From: Diatrype stigma
Taxonomy: Eukaryota; Ascomycota; Sordariomycetes; Xylariales; Diatrypaceae
Assembly: GCA_022225965.2 (NCBI GenBank)
Contig: JAKJXP020000025.1
Location: forward strand, 186,001-250,000
Direction: 5' to 3'
Length of the DNA: 64,000 nt
The notes beneath the pieces were generated by a model. That model worked only from the letters and a program-made list of their open reading frames with translations, did no database searches and was not told the origin of the DNA. Position 1 is the first letter of the stretch. The number at the start of each line of letters is the position of its first letter. Shown here in pieces: positions 24,053-35,092 of this stretch. A program made the translations under genes and the position numbers.

Positions 24053-26200
24053 GGACACAGGAAGAAATCAAATTAACAACGTTAATCATGCAAATAAATA
24101 TCCAACGGTTGCTTTCAACATTCATGCAATGGGGCTAGAGTATACCGATGATATACCGCCACAGCTCACAGTCAAGGGACGTTTGCTACGATGAAGTGTC
24201 GTCCGAGGTTTAAGGGGTACGCCTATTGTTTGAATCATTACCTTTGGGCACAGTTACCTCCATCAGTCAATTCTTCACAAAGGAAACTGGCTCACGACAG
24301 ATATTGCGTATATGGGTAGCGCCATGTTTGATTTGCTCAATGCAGTCCCATCGCATATAAACATGCCCATGATAATAAATAGTAGCAGCTGTCATGTCAT
24401 AACTCAACTGATTCGAGACCATCTCGAGAAAATGATAAAATGAAGGTTCCATATTGGTTCGATTATGTCCAGGTTATGCTCATTTCGAGGAGGCGAGTCA
24501 CGATATTGGAACATCATTGGATGAGAATCAGTTTACGATGAATATACTCGGATTTGGGTAATTCGTCCTACCATTAACGAAGGGCAAATGTATGACAATT
24601 GCTATGGTGACAACTTGTGTATGATGACATAACGTAGATGAAGTTGGGCGACTAGGAAACCAAGGTTAACCACCTTTCATACATAGTAAGTACTACTGGT
24701 CTATAACATAGATAAGTTTGGTAGAATGTATAAATCACTATAGGCGAATAGATATTGGTTGACTATTGGTTACGTTGAACGAATGGAGGCGACTGAAGCC
24801 CCTATATATTGATAGTGGGTTCTACCCTTATTACACAACTAACCACAGATTCAATCTTTCAGGGTCAAATTGGCTAACATTTCAATAGCCTTGTAAGAGA
24901 GTTCGTTACCAAGGTTGAACTTCATCAGGGGACTTGGACGCCAGTTGCTTGCACGGCTGCCGGCTATTTGCCAACAGATACTCATCATCTTCTTGATGGG
25001 GTATAATATGACGTACTGCGAATGAACCCAATGGGATTCGAAATTTATCGCCACATAATAAGCAAAAAGGTATGTGGTATAACATGACAATAGTCATCGG
25101 ATGTCCCCTCGCCAAGTGTCTCGAACAAATGGGCCTAATTTCGCACCCCATTTGATATAGATTTAATTGGGTTATAGTCCTGCTCGCAGTATGTAAGACG
25201 AAGCAGAGTACTGGTAATACTTTACTGTCTCGTTTGACTTCTTGTATTTCAGACGATCGTATACAACCAGAACTTCATGCAAGCACCTATTTCGAGTAGA
25301 CCGACGATCAAATAACAGAAACTGCGATTCTAAGGATTAAGAATCATAAGGTGCTGCATAAGGAGAAAGAAGGAAAATCACATACACTTGAAGGGATACA
25401 AATCTTCAGCTGTCATACGAGCCAGGATCAACGTCACATACAAGACATTGGTGTGTGGTATTGACAAACACTCGAAGAGACGGGAAGTCTGGTCAACCCG
25501 CTCTGCACGTGGTACCCAGAATTGAGGTTTTAAAACTGTTCGAACTAGCTAGGTACAGGACTCATCAGCCAGACCTCCGACTAGGTTTGGGTTTTCTCAC
25601 TACAGGGGTCGTCCTGCTCGAGCCCGGCAGCATAGTATATAAATTGTTGGCGAAGGTAGCGGATATCAGCATCCGGTATTGCTGTAGGTGCAGGAAAGAT
25701 ACACACACATATATATGGAATTCTGGCAAGCAAGGCACCTCAATCTCAGGGCCTTCAGCAAGTTTCAGGATCTACCAGGGTGGTCTATCAGGCGCTGCCT
25801 CCAGCTAACCAGCCTTGTCGAGCGATACTCTACTTGCAGGCCGTTTTGTTGGCCTGGCCAGAGAGTTGCCTAGCATTAATCACAAAGCTTTAGGCAGGTC
25901 CCTTCGACTTAGTCTTATTTGATGACATATAAGACCTTCCGCAGCTTAGGCGGCATTGATCGGGTACGACGACCATGATGGATAGTTTCGAGAGGTTTCA
26001 GAGCACTGGGAGAGGACATCGAAGAAGATGTAGGCGTACAATAGACATTACTTAGAATTCTCCATGTCGCTGCGATAAGATGACACGTGCCTATATCGAT
26101 CATATACCCATCCGACGACCATTATTTAGGTACCCGAAACAGGGGAGGCGCAGACAAAGACTTTTATTTATTTTACTTTTTGATACATGATTGCGTTTCA
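24053..26200. other. Intergenic between convergent genes, AT-rich, no gene seen
   Basis: About 2.1 kb. The first 1.4 kb is clearly AT-rich with many short palindromic A/T words and no frame of note. Both flanking genes end into it, so it holds two 3' ends. No transposon protein fragment is recognised. Confidence 0.6.
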
Positions 26201-27634
26201 TCACGACATATCCCCCTCGGCGAACATAGCGGCCCGGCGGCCCGGCCCGCCCCCAGGCGGCGCGCTGTGCACGAAGGGCGTGCTGCTGGTGGGGACGTCG
26301 AGCGGGGCGCCGAAGTACTCGAGCTCGAGCTGGCGGGTGTTGAGGAAGGTGGTGTTGCCGTGCCAGCGGTCGATGTCGGCCTGGCCCATGAGCTTCATCT
26401 CGGTCTCGAGCTCCTGGCGCAGGACGTCGATCAGGCGGCTGACGCCGGCCTCGCCGAACACGTTGGCGTACATGGGGGAGCGGCCGAGCCCGACGGCGCG
26501 CGCCCCCAGCGCCAGCAGCGTCAGCACGTGGGTGCCGCGCCGCACGCCGCCGTCGGCGTAGATCTCCAGCTGCCCGAACACCTCCGGGTACTGGCGGTGG
26601 ACGTCGAGCAGGATCTCGGCGGCGGTGGGCACGCCGTCGACCTGGCGCCCGCCGTGGTTCGACAGGTAGACGGCCGGGAAGCCGAGGTCGGCGCACAGCT
26701 TGACGTCGTGCGCCGTCTTGACGCCCTTGGGCACGATGGGCAGGTCCGTCAGCGTCCGCAGCCGGTTCAGCGCGTCGAGGGTGAAGGTCGAGCTGTGGGC
26801 CGACTCGCCGCCGCTGCTGAACCGCAGCGACCGATCCCGCACCCCGTTGATGCCCGTGTTGTCGACCGTTAGGAATAGCGCCTTGAACCCGCTGGCCTCC
26901 ATGCGCGACAGCTCGTCCCGCAGCCGCGTCTCGTTGGCCCAGATGTACTCCTGGTGGAACATCACCTGCCCGTCTTCCGCCGCCGCCGCGATCTCCTCGA
27001 TGTCGAGCGTCGACGAGATCGACGGCGTGTACAGGATGCCGGCCTTGCCCGCCGCCCGGACCAGGTTGGCCTCGGCGTCGGGGTGCGCGCGCCCGGCGCT
27101 CGCGGCGGGAGCGATGAAGAACGGCGCCGAGAATGGGTAGCCCAGGATCGTGGTGCTGTTTGCCGTGGCGGTTAACATGGGGCTCCTCCAAAGGTGGGCT
27201 GATCCACCACTAAGACAGATCTGAGATTGCCGATCACATACTTCATGTTCAGGTCTGACACGTCAGTGAAGCTAAAGCCATTGAGGCGGATCTTCCTCCA
27301 TATTATGAGGTTGTTGATGTAAGCTTTGCTTTAGTGTCAGCAGACAACACCTATAGAAAGGGGCTGATGATTAATTTAACGCACTCGTCTCGTCCAAGGC
27401 GGCAGTCCGATAGTAGGCGTAGTCTTTGGCCGCTAGAGCGTTCTTCGCCGCGATCTGGAAATCGTTGACGGTTATCATGTCGGCGATAGGCGGGACCTCC
27501 CCAGCCGTCCAGGGGCCAGTGTCCAGGCCCGTATCCGCGATGCCCTCATCTAGTTCCTGGTCGACGTCGGCAGCATAAACGACCTTGGAGGAGAGCCCGA
27601 GGGCGAGGACAGCAACTGAGCCAAGCAACCTCAT
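26201..27634 (-). CDS. Secreted FMN-dependent 2-hydroxy-acid oxidase/dehydrogenase
   Basis: Minus-strand exons 27634-27385, 27323-27242 and 27155-26201 give 428 residues. Introns: 27324-27384 (GTGCGT...AAAG) joins DETT to YINNL; 27156-27241 (GTATGT donor, GTTAACC branch, ACAG) joins DLNMN to TTILGYPF. Family: FMN-dependent alpha-hydroxy-acid dehydrogenases (lactate, glycolate and mandelate oxidases), which oxidise an L-2-hydroxy acid to the 2-oxo acid. Key residues: FIAPAA near the FMN, Lys254 in PIVPKGVK, and the catalytic SNHGGRQVDG with His278 and Arg281, followed by YADGGVRRG and GLGRSP (FMN phosphate). There is no cytochrome b5 domain, so it is not a flavocytochrome b2. Residues 1-21 form a clear signal peptide (MRLLGSVAVLALGLSSKVVYA) and there is no mitochondrial or peroxisomal signal, which suggests export. 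The third exon is markedly GC-rich compared with flanking DNA. The substrate is unknown. Confidence 0.92.
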
Positions 27635-27998
27635 GGTCGCGGTCGCGGAGAGAAAGAGCGAGCGAGGATCGAGGGCGATCTAATTAGAGAGAGAGACGCT
27701 AGAACTCAGCTCCTCCGGGTTTCTGTCTACGAAACCTGGGTAGGATGGAGAAGAGCGACAGAAGGAGAGAGCGTGTGCTTGGGCGTGTGCTTGACCACAA
27801 ACGGTAAGGAGAGGCATGGCTGGTATTCATATTTATCACCGGGGAGGATCTTCGTATCACGCAGCCGCCTAGGAAGATAAAAATGCAAGCCAACAGGGGG
27901 GAAGGGGGGGCTTCTTCCTTTCCTGACCATCCTGACCCGAGCTGACGGCGCCCCACAAACGTGCAGACATGTAAGCGCAAGAGCTCACACGATACTGT

Positions 27999-28028
27999 AT
28001 ACAATATACAATACAATACAATACAATG
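27999..28028 (+). repeat. ATACA pentamer repeat
   Basis: Consecutive ATACA/ATACAAT units upstream of the oxidase gene, about 370 bp from its start codon. Copies are slightly irregular. Confidence 0.7.
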
Positions 28029-29300
28029 CGATTCAATACACAGGCGCGGCGCAGTTCAGTTGGCATGCCGTAGGGATCCAGCCGGGCTGTCCCAACATAC
28101 CCAGGAAGGCATGTTCCATCAAGATATGGAAAACATGTACGAAGTACGAATGCTGCAGGTTACATCGTATTGTGATAGCGCGGGTAGGAGGCGAGAACCC
28201 AATCTGACTTGCGTATCTCACACTAATTTATTCCCCTAAGCTTAGGTATTGGCATCGGCCTTTAGCTGCCCTATCAGCTTACATGGTATCGCGATACTGT
28301 GGGGAGCCGGATCGATAGACGTGGTGCTACGACGTGAGAGGCTTAATGCCCTTCTTGTCCAGCCCTCACACTTATCCGAATCCCGCCATAGCTACTGGCA
28401 TTGCAACTGGCTACAGCGGCAGACGGAAACGAGACGGAAACGCCCAACGGGATGTCGACGAGATTGCGCTTGACCGCGCTTGCGCTTTCGGTATAATCTT
28501 CCGACGCTTCGCTATGGCGTACGCGTACAGGCCAACCGGCTATCCTATATCCGTAGCCATATTCCGCGGCATCTTATATGGGCTGACGGGCGAAGCAAAA
28601 GCGTACATAGTAGTTCTGTTAGGCCTCTCGAATCCCTGTTAGTGACGGCTATGACAATTTCTACTACTACGTAGTAGCACTTCGCACCGAGCTAACAATT
28701 GGATATACCGTGGGAATGGGTACCTAATGCTACCTCATAAACTTCAGCTCCTGAACGGTTTACTGAGCACCCTGATGCTGAAGCCGCCTTCATCTCCATA
28801 TGCATGCATACATAGTAGGGAGATGCAAGTCTCAGCTGCTACCCCAGTGACGATGTGGTAGTATCCGTGTTTGTTTATGCTATCAGCCCAGCCCATTGGC
28901 AGGGCTAAACTCATGGGAGGAACGTTGTGCGATGCGCCGCCACGTTTTAAGCGTTGGTCCTACCTCGTCATGTCGTTCGCCGTCTTTCACGAGAAAGGGC
29001 CCAAGGGAATCCCTGGAAAGCAAAGAAGAACGTGCACGGCAGGGACAGTATCAACGCCCATTACCCTATCGGGAGAGTCAGTGTGGGTGGGCCTTGGTTA
29101 AGCTTAAATCCAGCTCGAGCCGAACTCCTTCTGGTAGGTGTCTCCAGTTCGGGCATGTGTAGGTAGGTATATATAGGTATTGTTACAGTAAAGTAAAGTG
29201 CCTATACTGCGATGTTTATAGCCCTTTAAATAGAAGTCGTTAATCGCTGTTGGCAGGTTCCATTTCATTGTTCACATCTGAGGCAGGCGTGATAGCTTCG

Positions 29301-29326
29301 CCATTTACTGCCATTTACTGCCATTA
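29301..29326 (+). repeat. Tandem repeat, unit CCATTTACTG x2.6
   Basis: Two exact 10-bp copies and a partial third, non-coding. Confidence 0.75.
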
Positions 29327-29456
29327 GGGAGAGAAAGCCTGGGAGAGCCCGATAGCCTGGACTGCCTCTGCCTCGTACGATCAGACGATGCGGTCTCTGC
29401 GCTAGGTCTTATAACCGCAGCCATACATACACGATATGCATTAGCAATCCTAGTGT

Positions 29457-29504
29457 TAACAGCTAACAGCTAAATGCCAACAGCTAATTGCTAACTGCTA
29501 ACTA
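29457..29504 (+). repeat. Degenerate AACAGCTA/CTAACTG repeat
   Basis: Interspersed copies of AACAGCTAA and TGCTAACT in 48 bp. The arms are partly complementary and could pair. Non-coding. Confidence 0.6.
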
Positions 29505-29644
29505 TGTAGGAGTTCATGTATTTTCGGGCCTTGCAGCTTGTTGGATCAAAGGATTGTGAGCCAGCCCTTGTGTGGTATTGCGGCTGACACGTATAGCGAT
29601 CATCTCGCGCTATAGCGCTGATAAATTGCTGGTTGGCTACCGTT

Positions 29645-29686
29645 TTAGTGGTTCAACCTTAGTGGTTCGACCTTAGTGGTTCAACC
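29645..29686 (+). repeat. Tandem repeat, 14-bp unit TTAGTGGTTCAACC x3
   Basis: Three contiguous 14-bp units; the middle one differs by a single base (A to G). The GGTTCRA word resembles a tRNA box B, but no A box or cloverleaf accompanies it. Confidence 0.88.
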
Positions 29687-30087
29687 GAGAACCCACTGTA
29701 GTCGTATACACGCGCGGGAAGAGCTGTGCTTCTGGTACTTCTCGGTGTCTTGACTCGGGCTGCTCTAAGCATCTCAGGTACAATTATTTATTATTCCTCG
29801 TCCCTCCCCGGCGCATTGCCTCATGGGGTGCGCGAACGTCTCTATAATCAGTTTAGTTTCTCAACGAATCCTTGTAAACTACCCCTACTACTGACTGTCT
29901 CTCTTATTCTGTCAGCTGCCTGTATGCCAGAATTTGAACATATTCATTGAACAGGTATTCATTGAGGTTCGCAATAGTATACGTATACAGGCTACCTATA
30001 GCGTTGACGGTGCTATGACGTATAGGCTCAAAATCCATTAAAGCCACAGCGGGGTTTTTATGATTTTTATCGCTCCCAGCCGCCATT

Positions 30088-30122
30088 CACCCACTCCCGT
30101 CACCCACTCACCCACTCACCCT
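30088..30122 (+). repeat. CACCCACT-type octamer repeat
   Basis: About four CACCCACTC copies with small interruptions, non-coding and pyrimidine-rich. Confidence 0.7.
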
Positions 30123-32669
30123 CTAACCGCCGCTCTGGTTCCCAGCCTACCCCTACCTACTATGTACATAGTATGCACCTGTGGACATGCAGGTTCATCT
30201 CCACAAGGTAGCACTCACTTTCTTTCTGCCTGCCATCCTTCAATCTAGCCAACGGTTGTCCAGCATAAATGCGACGCCCCAAGTCCCACACGATTTGCAC
30301 CGATCCTGCTGAGAGGAAAGGCGGGAGGGAGGCGCGGCGACGGGGGTTTGTGCTGACAGACCTTTTGTCCGGACTACCCCGGGATTCGTGGGTCGTGGTT
30401 GACCGCACGACTCATCAGGCCCGTTTGTTCTACACGTGTCGGCTAGACGGGCGCCGTCGATCTGAACTCATTGCCTACTGTCCGCTTGTCCTCTTGTCCT
30501 CTAGCTCACCGAACTCCGGGCCGGTATCCACCGTTGGGCTGACTCGCCCGCGAAAGAGCTGTATGATGGCAGTGGCTGTTTGTCGCATACATTTGCATTG
30601 TCTCGGATCTATTGTTATTTGTGTGTGCATTTGCGAATGGTGTTCTGTAATCTGGACAACACAATTGGGTTGGACCGGTACTACCCAGACCGCAAGGAAT
30701 GCCCGTGTCATCCGGCGACGGAGCGAGCCGCAGCCGCCGATCATCTCTGAGATTGGCTCACACTGAGCTTGTTCCCATGCGTCCTTCCCCTGCGTTCCAG
30801 CGTGCCTGCCCCAAGCCATCTTTCTCCTCAATCAGATGATGCACTCTCACATCGCGGTACCTGCAGGATATCACTGAACTGGCTGTCGTCGGGCTGGTAG
30901 TTTGCGTCTGATGGCTGTTCTAGGCCGATTCTCGTCCAAGCTGGCCGAAGTTGTGATACAACCCAAACCCCTGTCACTGCTGCCCCCTTCCGCAAGATGG
31001 CTCTCCAAAAGGAGAGGCAGCGCTATCGGTCTGAAGAAGACGTGCGCTCTAGGTACGTTTCCGGCATGTCAGATTCTAGATCCTGTGCGGTATGATTATG
31101 GCTCGCTTATGAGAGGAGTGGTCGCAGCGGCAATGGAGGAAATTGCAAGATCCCAATTGGGATGCACACCTGACAGATCATCGCATGCAGTGCTGCTGAT
31201 GGCGATCGCGGTTTCGACAGGCAGAGTGAATTCTGCGAAATTGGGTTCCTGCACGTCGTGGAACTCTCGCTTTTCAGGACGGGACTTCTGCGATGAGCCG
31301 AAGGCACTCAGCCAGTCAGCCAGCTAGCAGCAAATGCGACCCCCTTAACAACCTGCCTGCGCTATCATGGCTGCATAATATGCAGTAGCAGATTTATCAT
31401 TCGTCAATGACATTCATGGAAGACTCGGAAACGAGATACCGGTAGGCTGAGTAACGCCGGCATCCACAACTGAGCACAACTGCGTAGGACTGACATGAGG
31501 CTTGAGAGACCAGTAGAGGGGAGACTCCTCTAGATTCGTGCTATCTAGCTAGCTTTCATCATGTCACTACAAGCTAACACTATCATACGGAGAGCTCATT
31601 ACAGCTTGTCATAGGTGCGCTTCGCTTAGGAAGCAGTTTTGTCGACAATTGCCTGCTAAGATATAGCCTTCCTATGACGTTCGCATGTATATCGCATTGA
31701 TGTTAGCATACACTATGTGTAGCTATCCTGCGGAGCACAACAGGTTGTGGGCAGCAGGTCATAGTCAGGCAGGAGGGTTAAAGGTTCAGCTCGAAAAGTA
31801 AGGCTACCTATGCAACCTACCTACGTCAATACAGTCAATATTTGGTGGCGCTCTTTTTTCCTCATGAACGGACCTTTCATCGTGTAAGTGGATCAAGTGA
31901 AAGATCTCTACTAGCCAGGCTCAGCGGTATCCAACACGCGCACTCGAGAAGCTGAGGTATCCGCGATACTACCTGTGGCCCGACGGCTTAGGGCATTGGG
32001 GCGCAAATCCCGCGTTTCGCCATTGAAGATGTATACTGATAGTGGAGTGAGAATTCCTCTACTGACACCGGATATTTCCAATGCGCATCTTGTAGCGGGC
32101 CGAATGTCGGGCGGGACTAGGTACCGACTTCATCCCGCGTCCCGTTGCCCGTCTCGGGTGTGGCAACTGCAGACGACGGCCCGGACCAAGGAGAGGAGGG
32201 TGTGAAACCCCCCTTCGACGACACAAGGATATGGTGGAACAAGAGATATAATCTAGGCAGACTAATGCACCGCGATCGAATGAGAATAGGAAGAGAAAAG
32301 AGTTTTTTATTGAGCAAAAACGGCCATTGACTCTATTGAATCTCTGTCCCCTAATAAGGTCAGACGGCGCTTCGACCAGTTGACCATGTACATACACTGC
32401 GAGGAGATATATACCTAAGCCATGAAACCTGTACGCTTCTGCGAGCCCACCGGATCTTTTAAGACGCAGTCTAGTCAAGTATTACGGCAGAGCTTCTTGC
32501 ATTGTTAGGTAGTTATATGACCATGTATATATATACCGGGTATCTTGTTTTTTCTTTCTACATTCTACCCCTAATCATCCCCATGCCTATCCTTGATGGT
32601 AGACCAAGATAGAGCTAGGGTCAAGGTCGAACAGCCATTTCATTTGCACAGGAAGGTCACCACAGTAAT

Positions 32670-35092
32670 TTAGTCGTCATCATCGTGGACCCCCGTCAGC
32701 GGTCCGGCCAGCCCCTGCATGCGCCGACCGAGCAGGTCGTCCGAGCTGTCCAGCTTGACGAAGCTCTTGGATTTCCCGCTGCTGTCGCTGCCGAGCCTCG
32801 CATGCCCGCCCGCACCGGTCCTTTTTTTCCTACCGCTTTTGCTAGTGGCCGTCGGGACATCCCCTCCATCGCTATCCAACGACGTCCGCATCTTCTCGCC
32901 CTCAGCGCTTGGTTGTGGCGACGATGATCGTGCTCGTGCCCCTACCCCTCCCCCTCTACCGATGTAGCCCCCGGGCTTCCTCTTCGCCGCCTCGTCGCTA
33001 CCGCCGACCGTCCGGCCTCGCATGCGCGTCATGGCGATCTCGAGCGGCCGGTCCTCGTCGCCGCTCGACTCGACGCGGCGGTGGTGGCGATTGCTTGAGG
33101 TGTGGAAGAATGACGACGACGACGCCGCCGCCTGAGCTTGCGCTTGAGCCTGGGCCTGCGCTTGCGCGTGCATGCTGCGCGTCTCGGCGGCGTTGAGAAG
33201 ATCGATGGCCCACCGCGCGCAGCGGTCGATGAGCTTCCAGGCGGGCGGGTACAGCAGCGGGAACTGCGTGAAGCCGTGGCTGATGCCGGGGATCAGGACC
33301 ACCTCGGCAACGTCTTTCTCGTCGAAGTCCCTGCTTCTCGCCGCGCTGTCGTCGTCGACGAGACCCTGCTTCTGCTGCTGCTGCTGCTGCTGCTGGGAGT
33401 AGTGCAGGGCGCGCTTGACGCGGCGCAGGCGGCCGGCGAAGATGACGGTGTCGTCGACGAGCGGGTCGCGCTCGCCCGTCAGGAAGTGGGTCTTGGGGAA
33501 GCGCTGAAGCAGGACGTCCGGAGCGAGGATGGGGGACAGCAGATAGTCCTGAGAGAAGTCGGGCCGGTTGTGCGGGCCGATATATAGGATGATCATGGCG
33601 CGCATCATCTCGGGCGTAAGCACGCGATCGTTGAAGTACGAGAGCATCGAGGCCATGGCCAGCCGCGTTCGCATGGGCTCGGGTCGGTGCGAGAGAGATT
33701 TGGTGTTGTCCCGCTTCGACACGGGGGAGGGAGGCTGGTCCTTGGACCATATCTGCCGATTGGCGTGGGAGTACTCCGGCTGGGGACTTTTCAGGGCTTT
33801 GGATCCGTCGGTATTCGCGCTGGCCTGCCCATTGGCCGCTTTGGATGTCGGATTATCGGGGTCGTCATCCTCTTCATCAGATTGATGAGGCGTCCCTACC
33901 AGATCATTATACTGCATGCTCTTGTCACGGAGGTAATCTTTGTTGGTCCCCCTCATCCGTCGATCCTTGATCAAGGACATTTGTTCGTCGGACATCCAGT
34001 TTCCGATATTCATGTCCAGGCCAGGGTAGAGCAATATAAGCCCATCAGGCACAGGAAGCTCGGCTTGAGGCAGGGATGGCCGCCGATTTGTGGTAGCGCT
34101 CTCGATAATCATCAAGGTCATAGCTGTTGCCAGGTTCCCGCCTGCACTATCGCCCGTCACAACAACCTTGGGGACTTCAAGCCCCGACATCCCTACACAT
34201 CTGCCTTTGCTACGAATGATGGTTGTATACGCATCAAAGCATTCGTTCAGAGCGTAGGGGTAAGGAAACTCGGGCGCCTTCTTGTAATCGAGGCTAAGAA
34301 TGGGTAGGCCTGTTTTGCCTGCCCAAGCGAAGAGCTTGTCGTCATTGCATCTCGGATCCATAGCCACGAAACCACCGCCAGGTATGTCAAGTATCATCTT
34401 GTTGATGTGCTCAAGGTCCGAGATGGGGCCATCGTAGTATAGCCACCCAGACACAGATTCCTTGTAGTCACTCGTGCTAGGCCTGGGTATGCGGATCGCT
34501 CGGGGAGGCCACCGGGTAAAGCGAGGTCGTATGAGGTTTTGGAAGAAAGTGAGGTATGGGGTCGTGCCCTTGTTCCAGCTGATCCGGAGATGATCGACTG
34601 TCAACCCGCCTCTAACCTTTCGGACCTTCTCATCGGCGCGCTCCGCCGCGACCATATAGAAAACCGAGAAGACCAAACTTGCCAGATCTCTTAACCACTT
34701 CCTCTTGATCTTCATCGCCGTCCAAAACCCAGCATCCAGCGCAGTCAGGATCCACGTCGCGCGGAAGTACGTGGCATCGTACATATTGGCCATCGGTTCG
34801 GGGCTCGCAAGTCCAACAAGCGTGCTGAAGTTCCGAGAGGCGTAAAGATACATCATAGTGAGGACAACGGTTTGCCATGATGTCAGGCGTTTCGAGAACA
34901 ATTTGGACAAGCGTCGGATCCCGGGAGGACCGTCTCGATGGCCTCTGTTGAGACAAAAAGTCAGAAACGAGCGTGGGAGCCATATGGACATGGAAACTAC
35001 CTGATGATATAAAAAGACCAGAATGTCAGGACGGCAAGCACCTGAAGCCGACGGGATTTGACCGAGGGCCTCCCTAAGACATGATCTAGCAT
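32670..35092 (-). CDS. Hormone-sensitive-lipase-like alpha/beta hydrolase, membrane-anchored
   Basis: Minus-strand exons 35092-35001 and 34944-32670 give 788 residues. The 56-nt intron (GTAGTT...CAACAG) joins SFYIIR to GHRDGPPG. Reading straight through instead from a Met at 35132 is open, but it would give a less natural N-terminus. Residues 15-30 (LQVLAVLTFWSFYII) are a likely membrane anchor, and further hydrophobic stretches follow near 55-70. The catalytic domain starts at about 210: oxyanion motif DIPGGGF (the usual His replaced by Pro), GDSAGG with nucleophile Ser297, Asp524 in GERDPLVDD and His587 in GISHGF. A disordered acidic/Ser-rich insertion of about 100 residues lies between Ser297 and Asp524, and a run of eight Gln near 543-550 sits between Asp and His. 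The C-terminal 170 residues hold an Ala-Gln repeat and a basic/Ser-rich tail ending DDDD. It likely hydrolyses a lipid or steryl ester at an internal membrane. Confidence 0.93.

Larger units (their letters stand above)
27635..32669. other. Intergenic, 5 kb, no convincing gene
   Basis: It lies upstream of the oxidase and downstream of the esterase, both on the minus strand. It contains several short tandem repeats (entries at 27999, 29301, 29457, 29645 and 30088). Frames of 140-165 codons near 30269-31327 look random. A short start-like piece at 30999 (MALQKERQRYRSEEDVRS followed by a GTACGT) has coding-like composition but no continuation that I can support. Confidence 0.55.

Noticed and set aside
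26087..26872. Long open frames on the plus strand opposite the FMN oxidase
   Set aside because: Ala/Val/Gly/Arg-rich antisense shadow created by the GC-rich third exon of the real gene.
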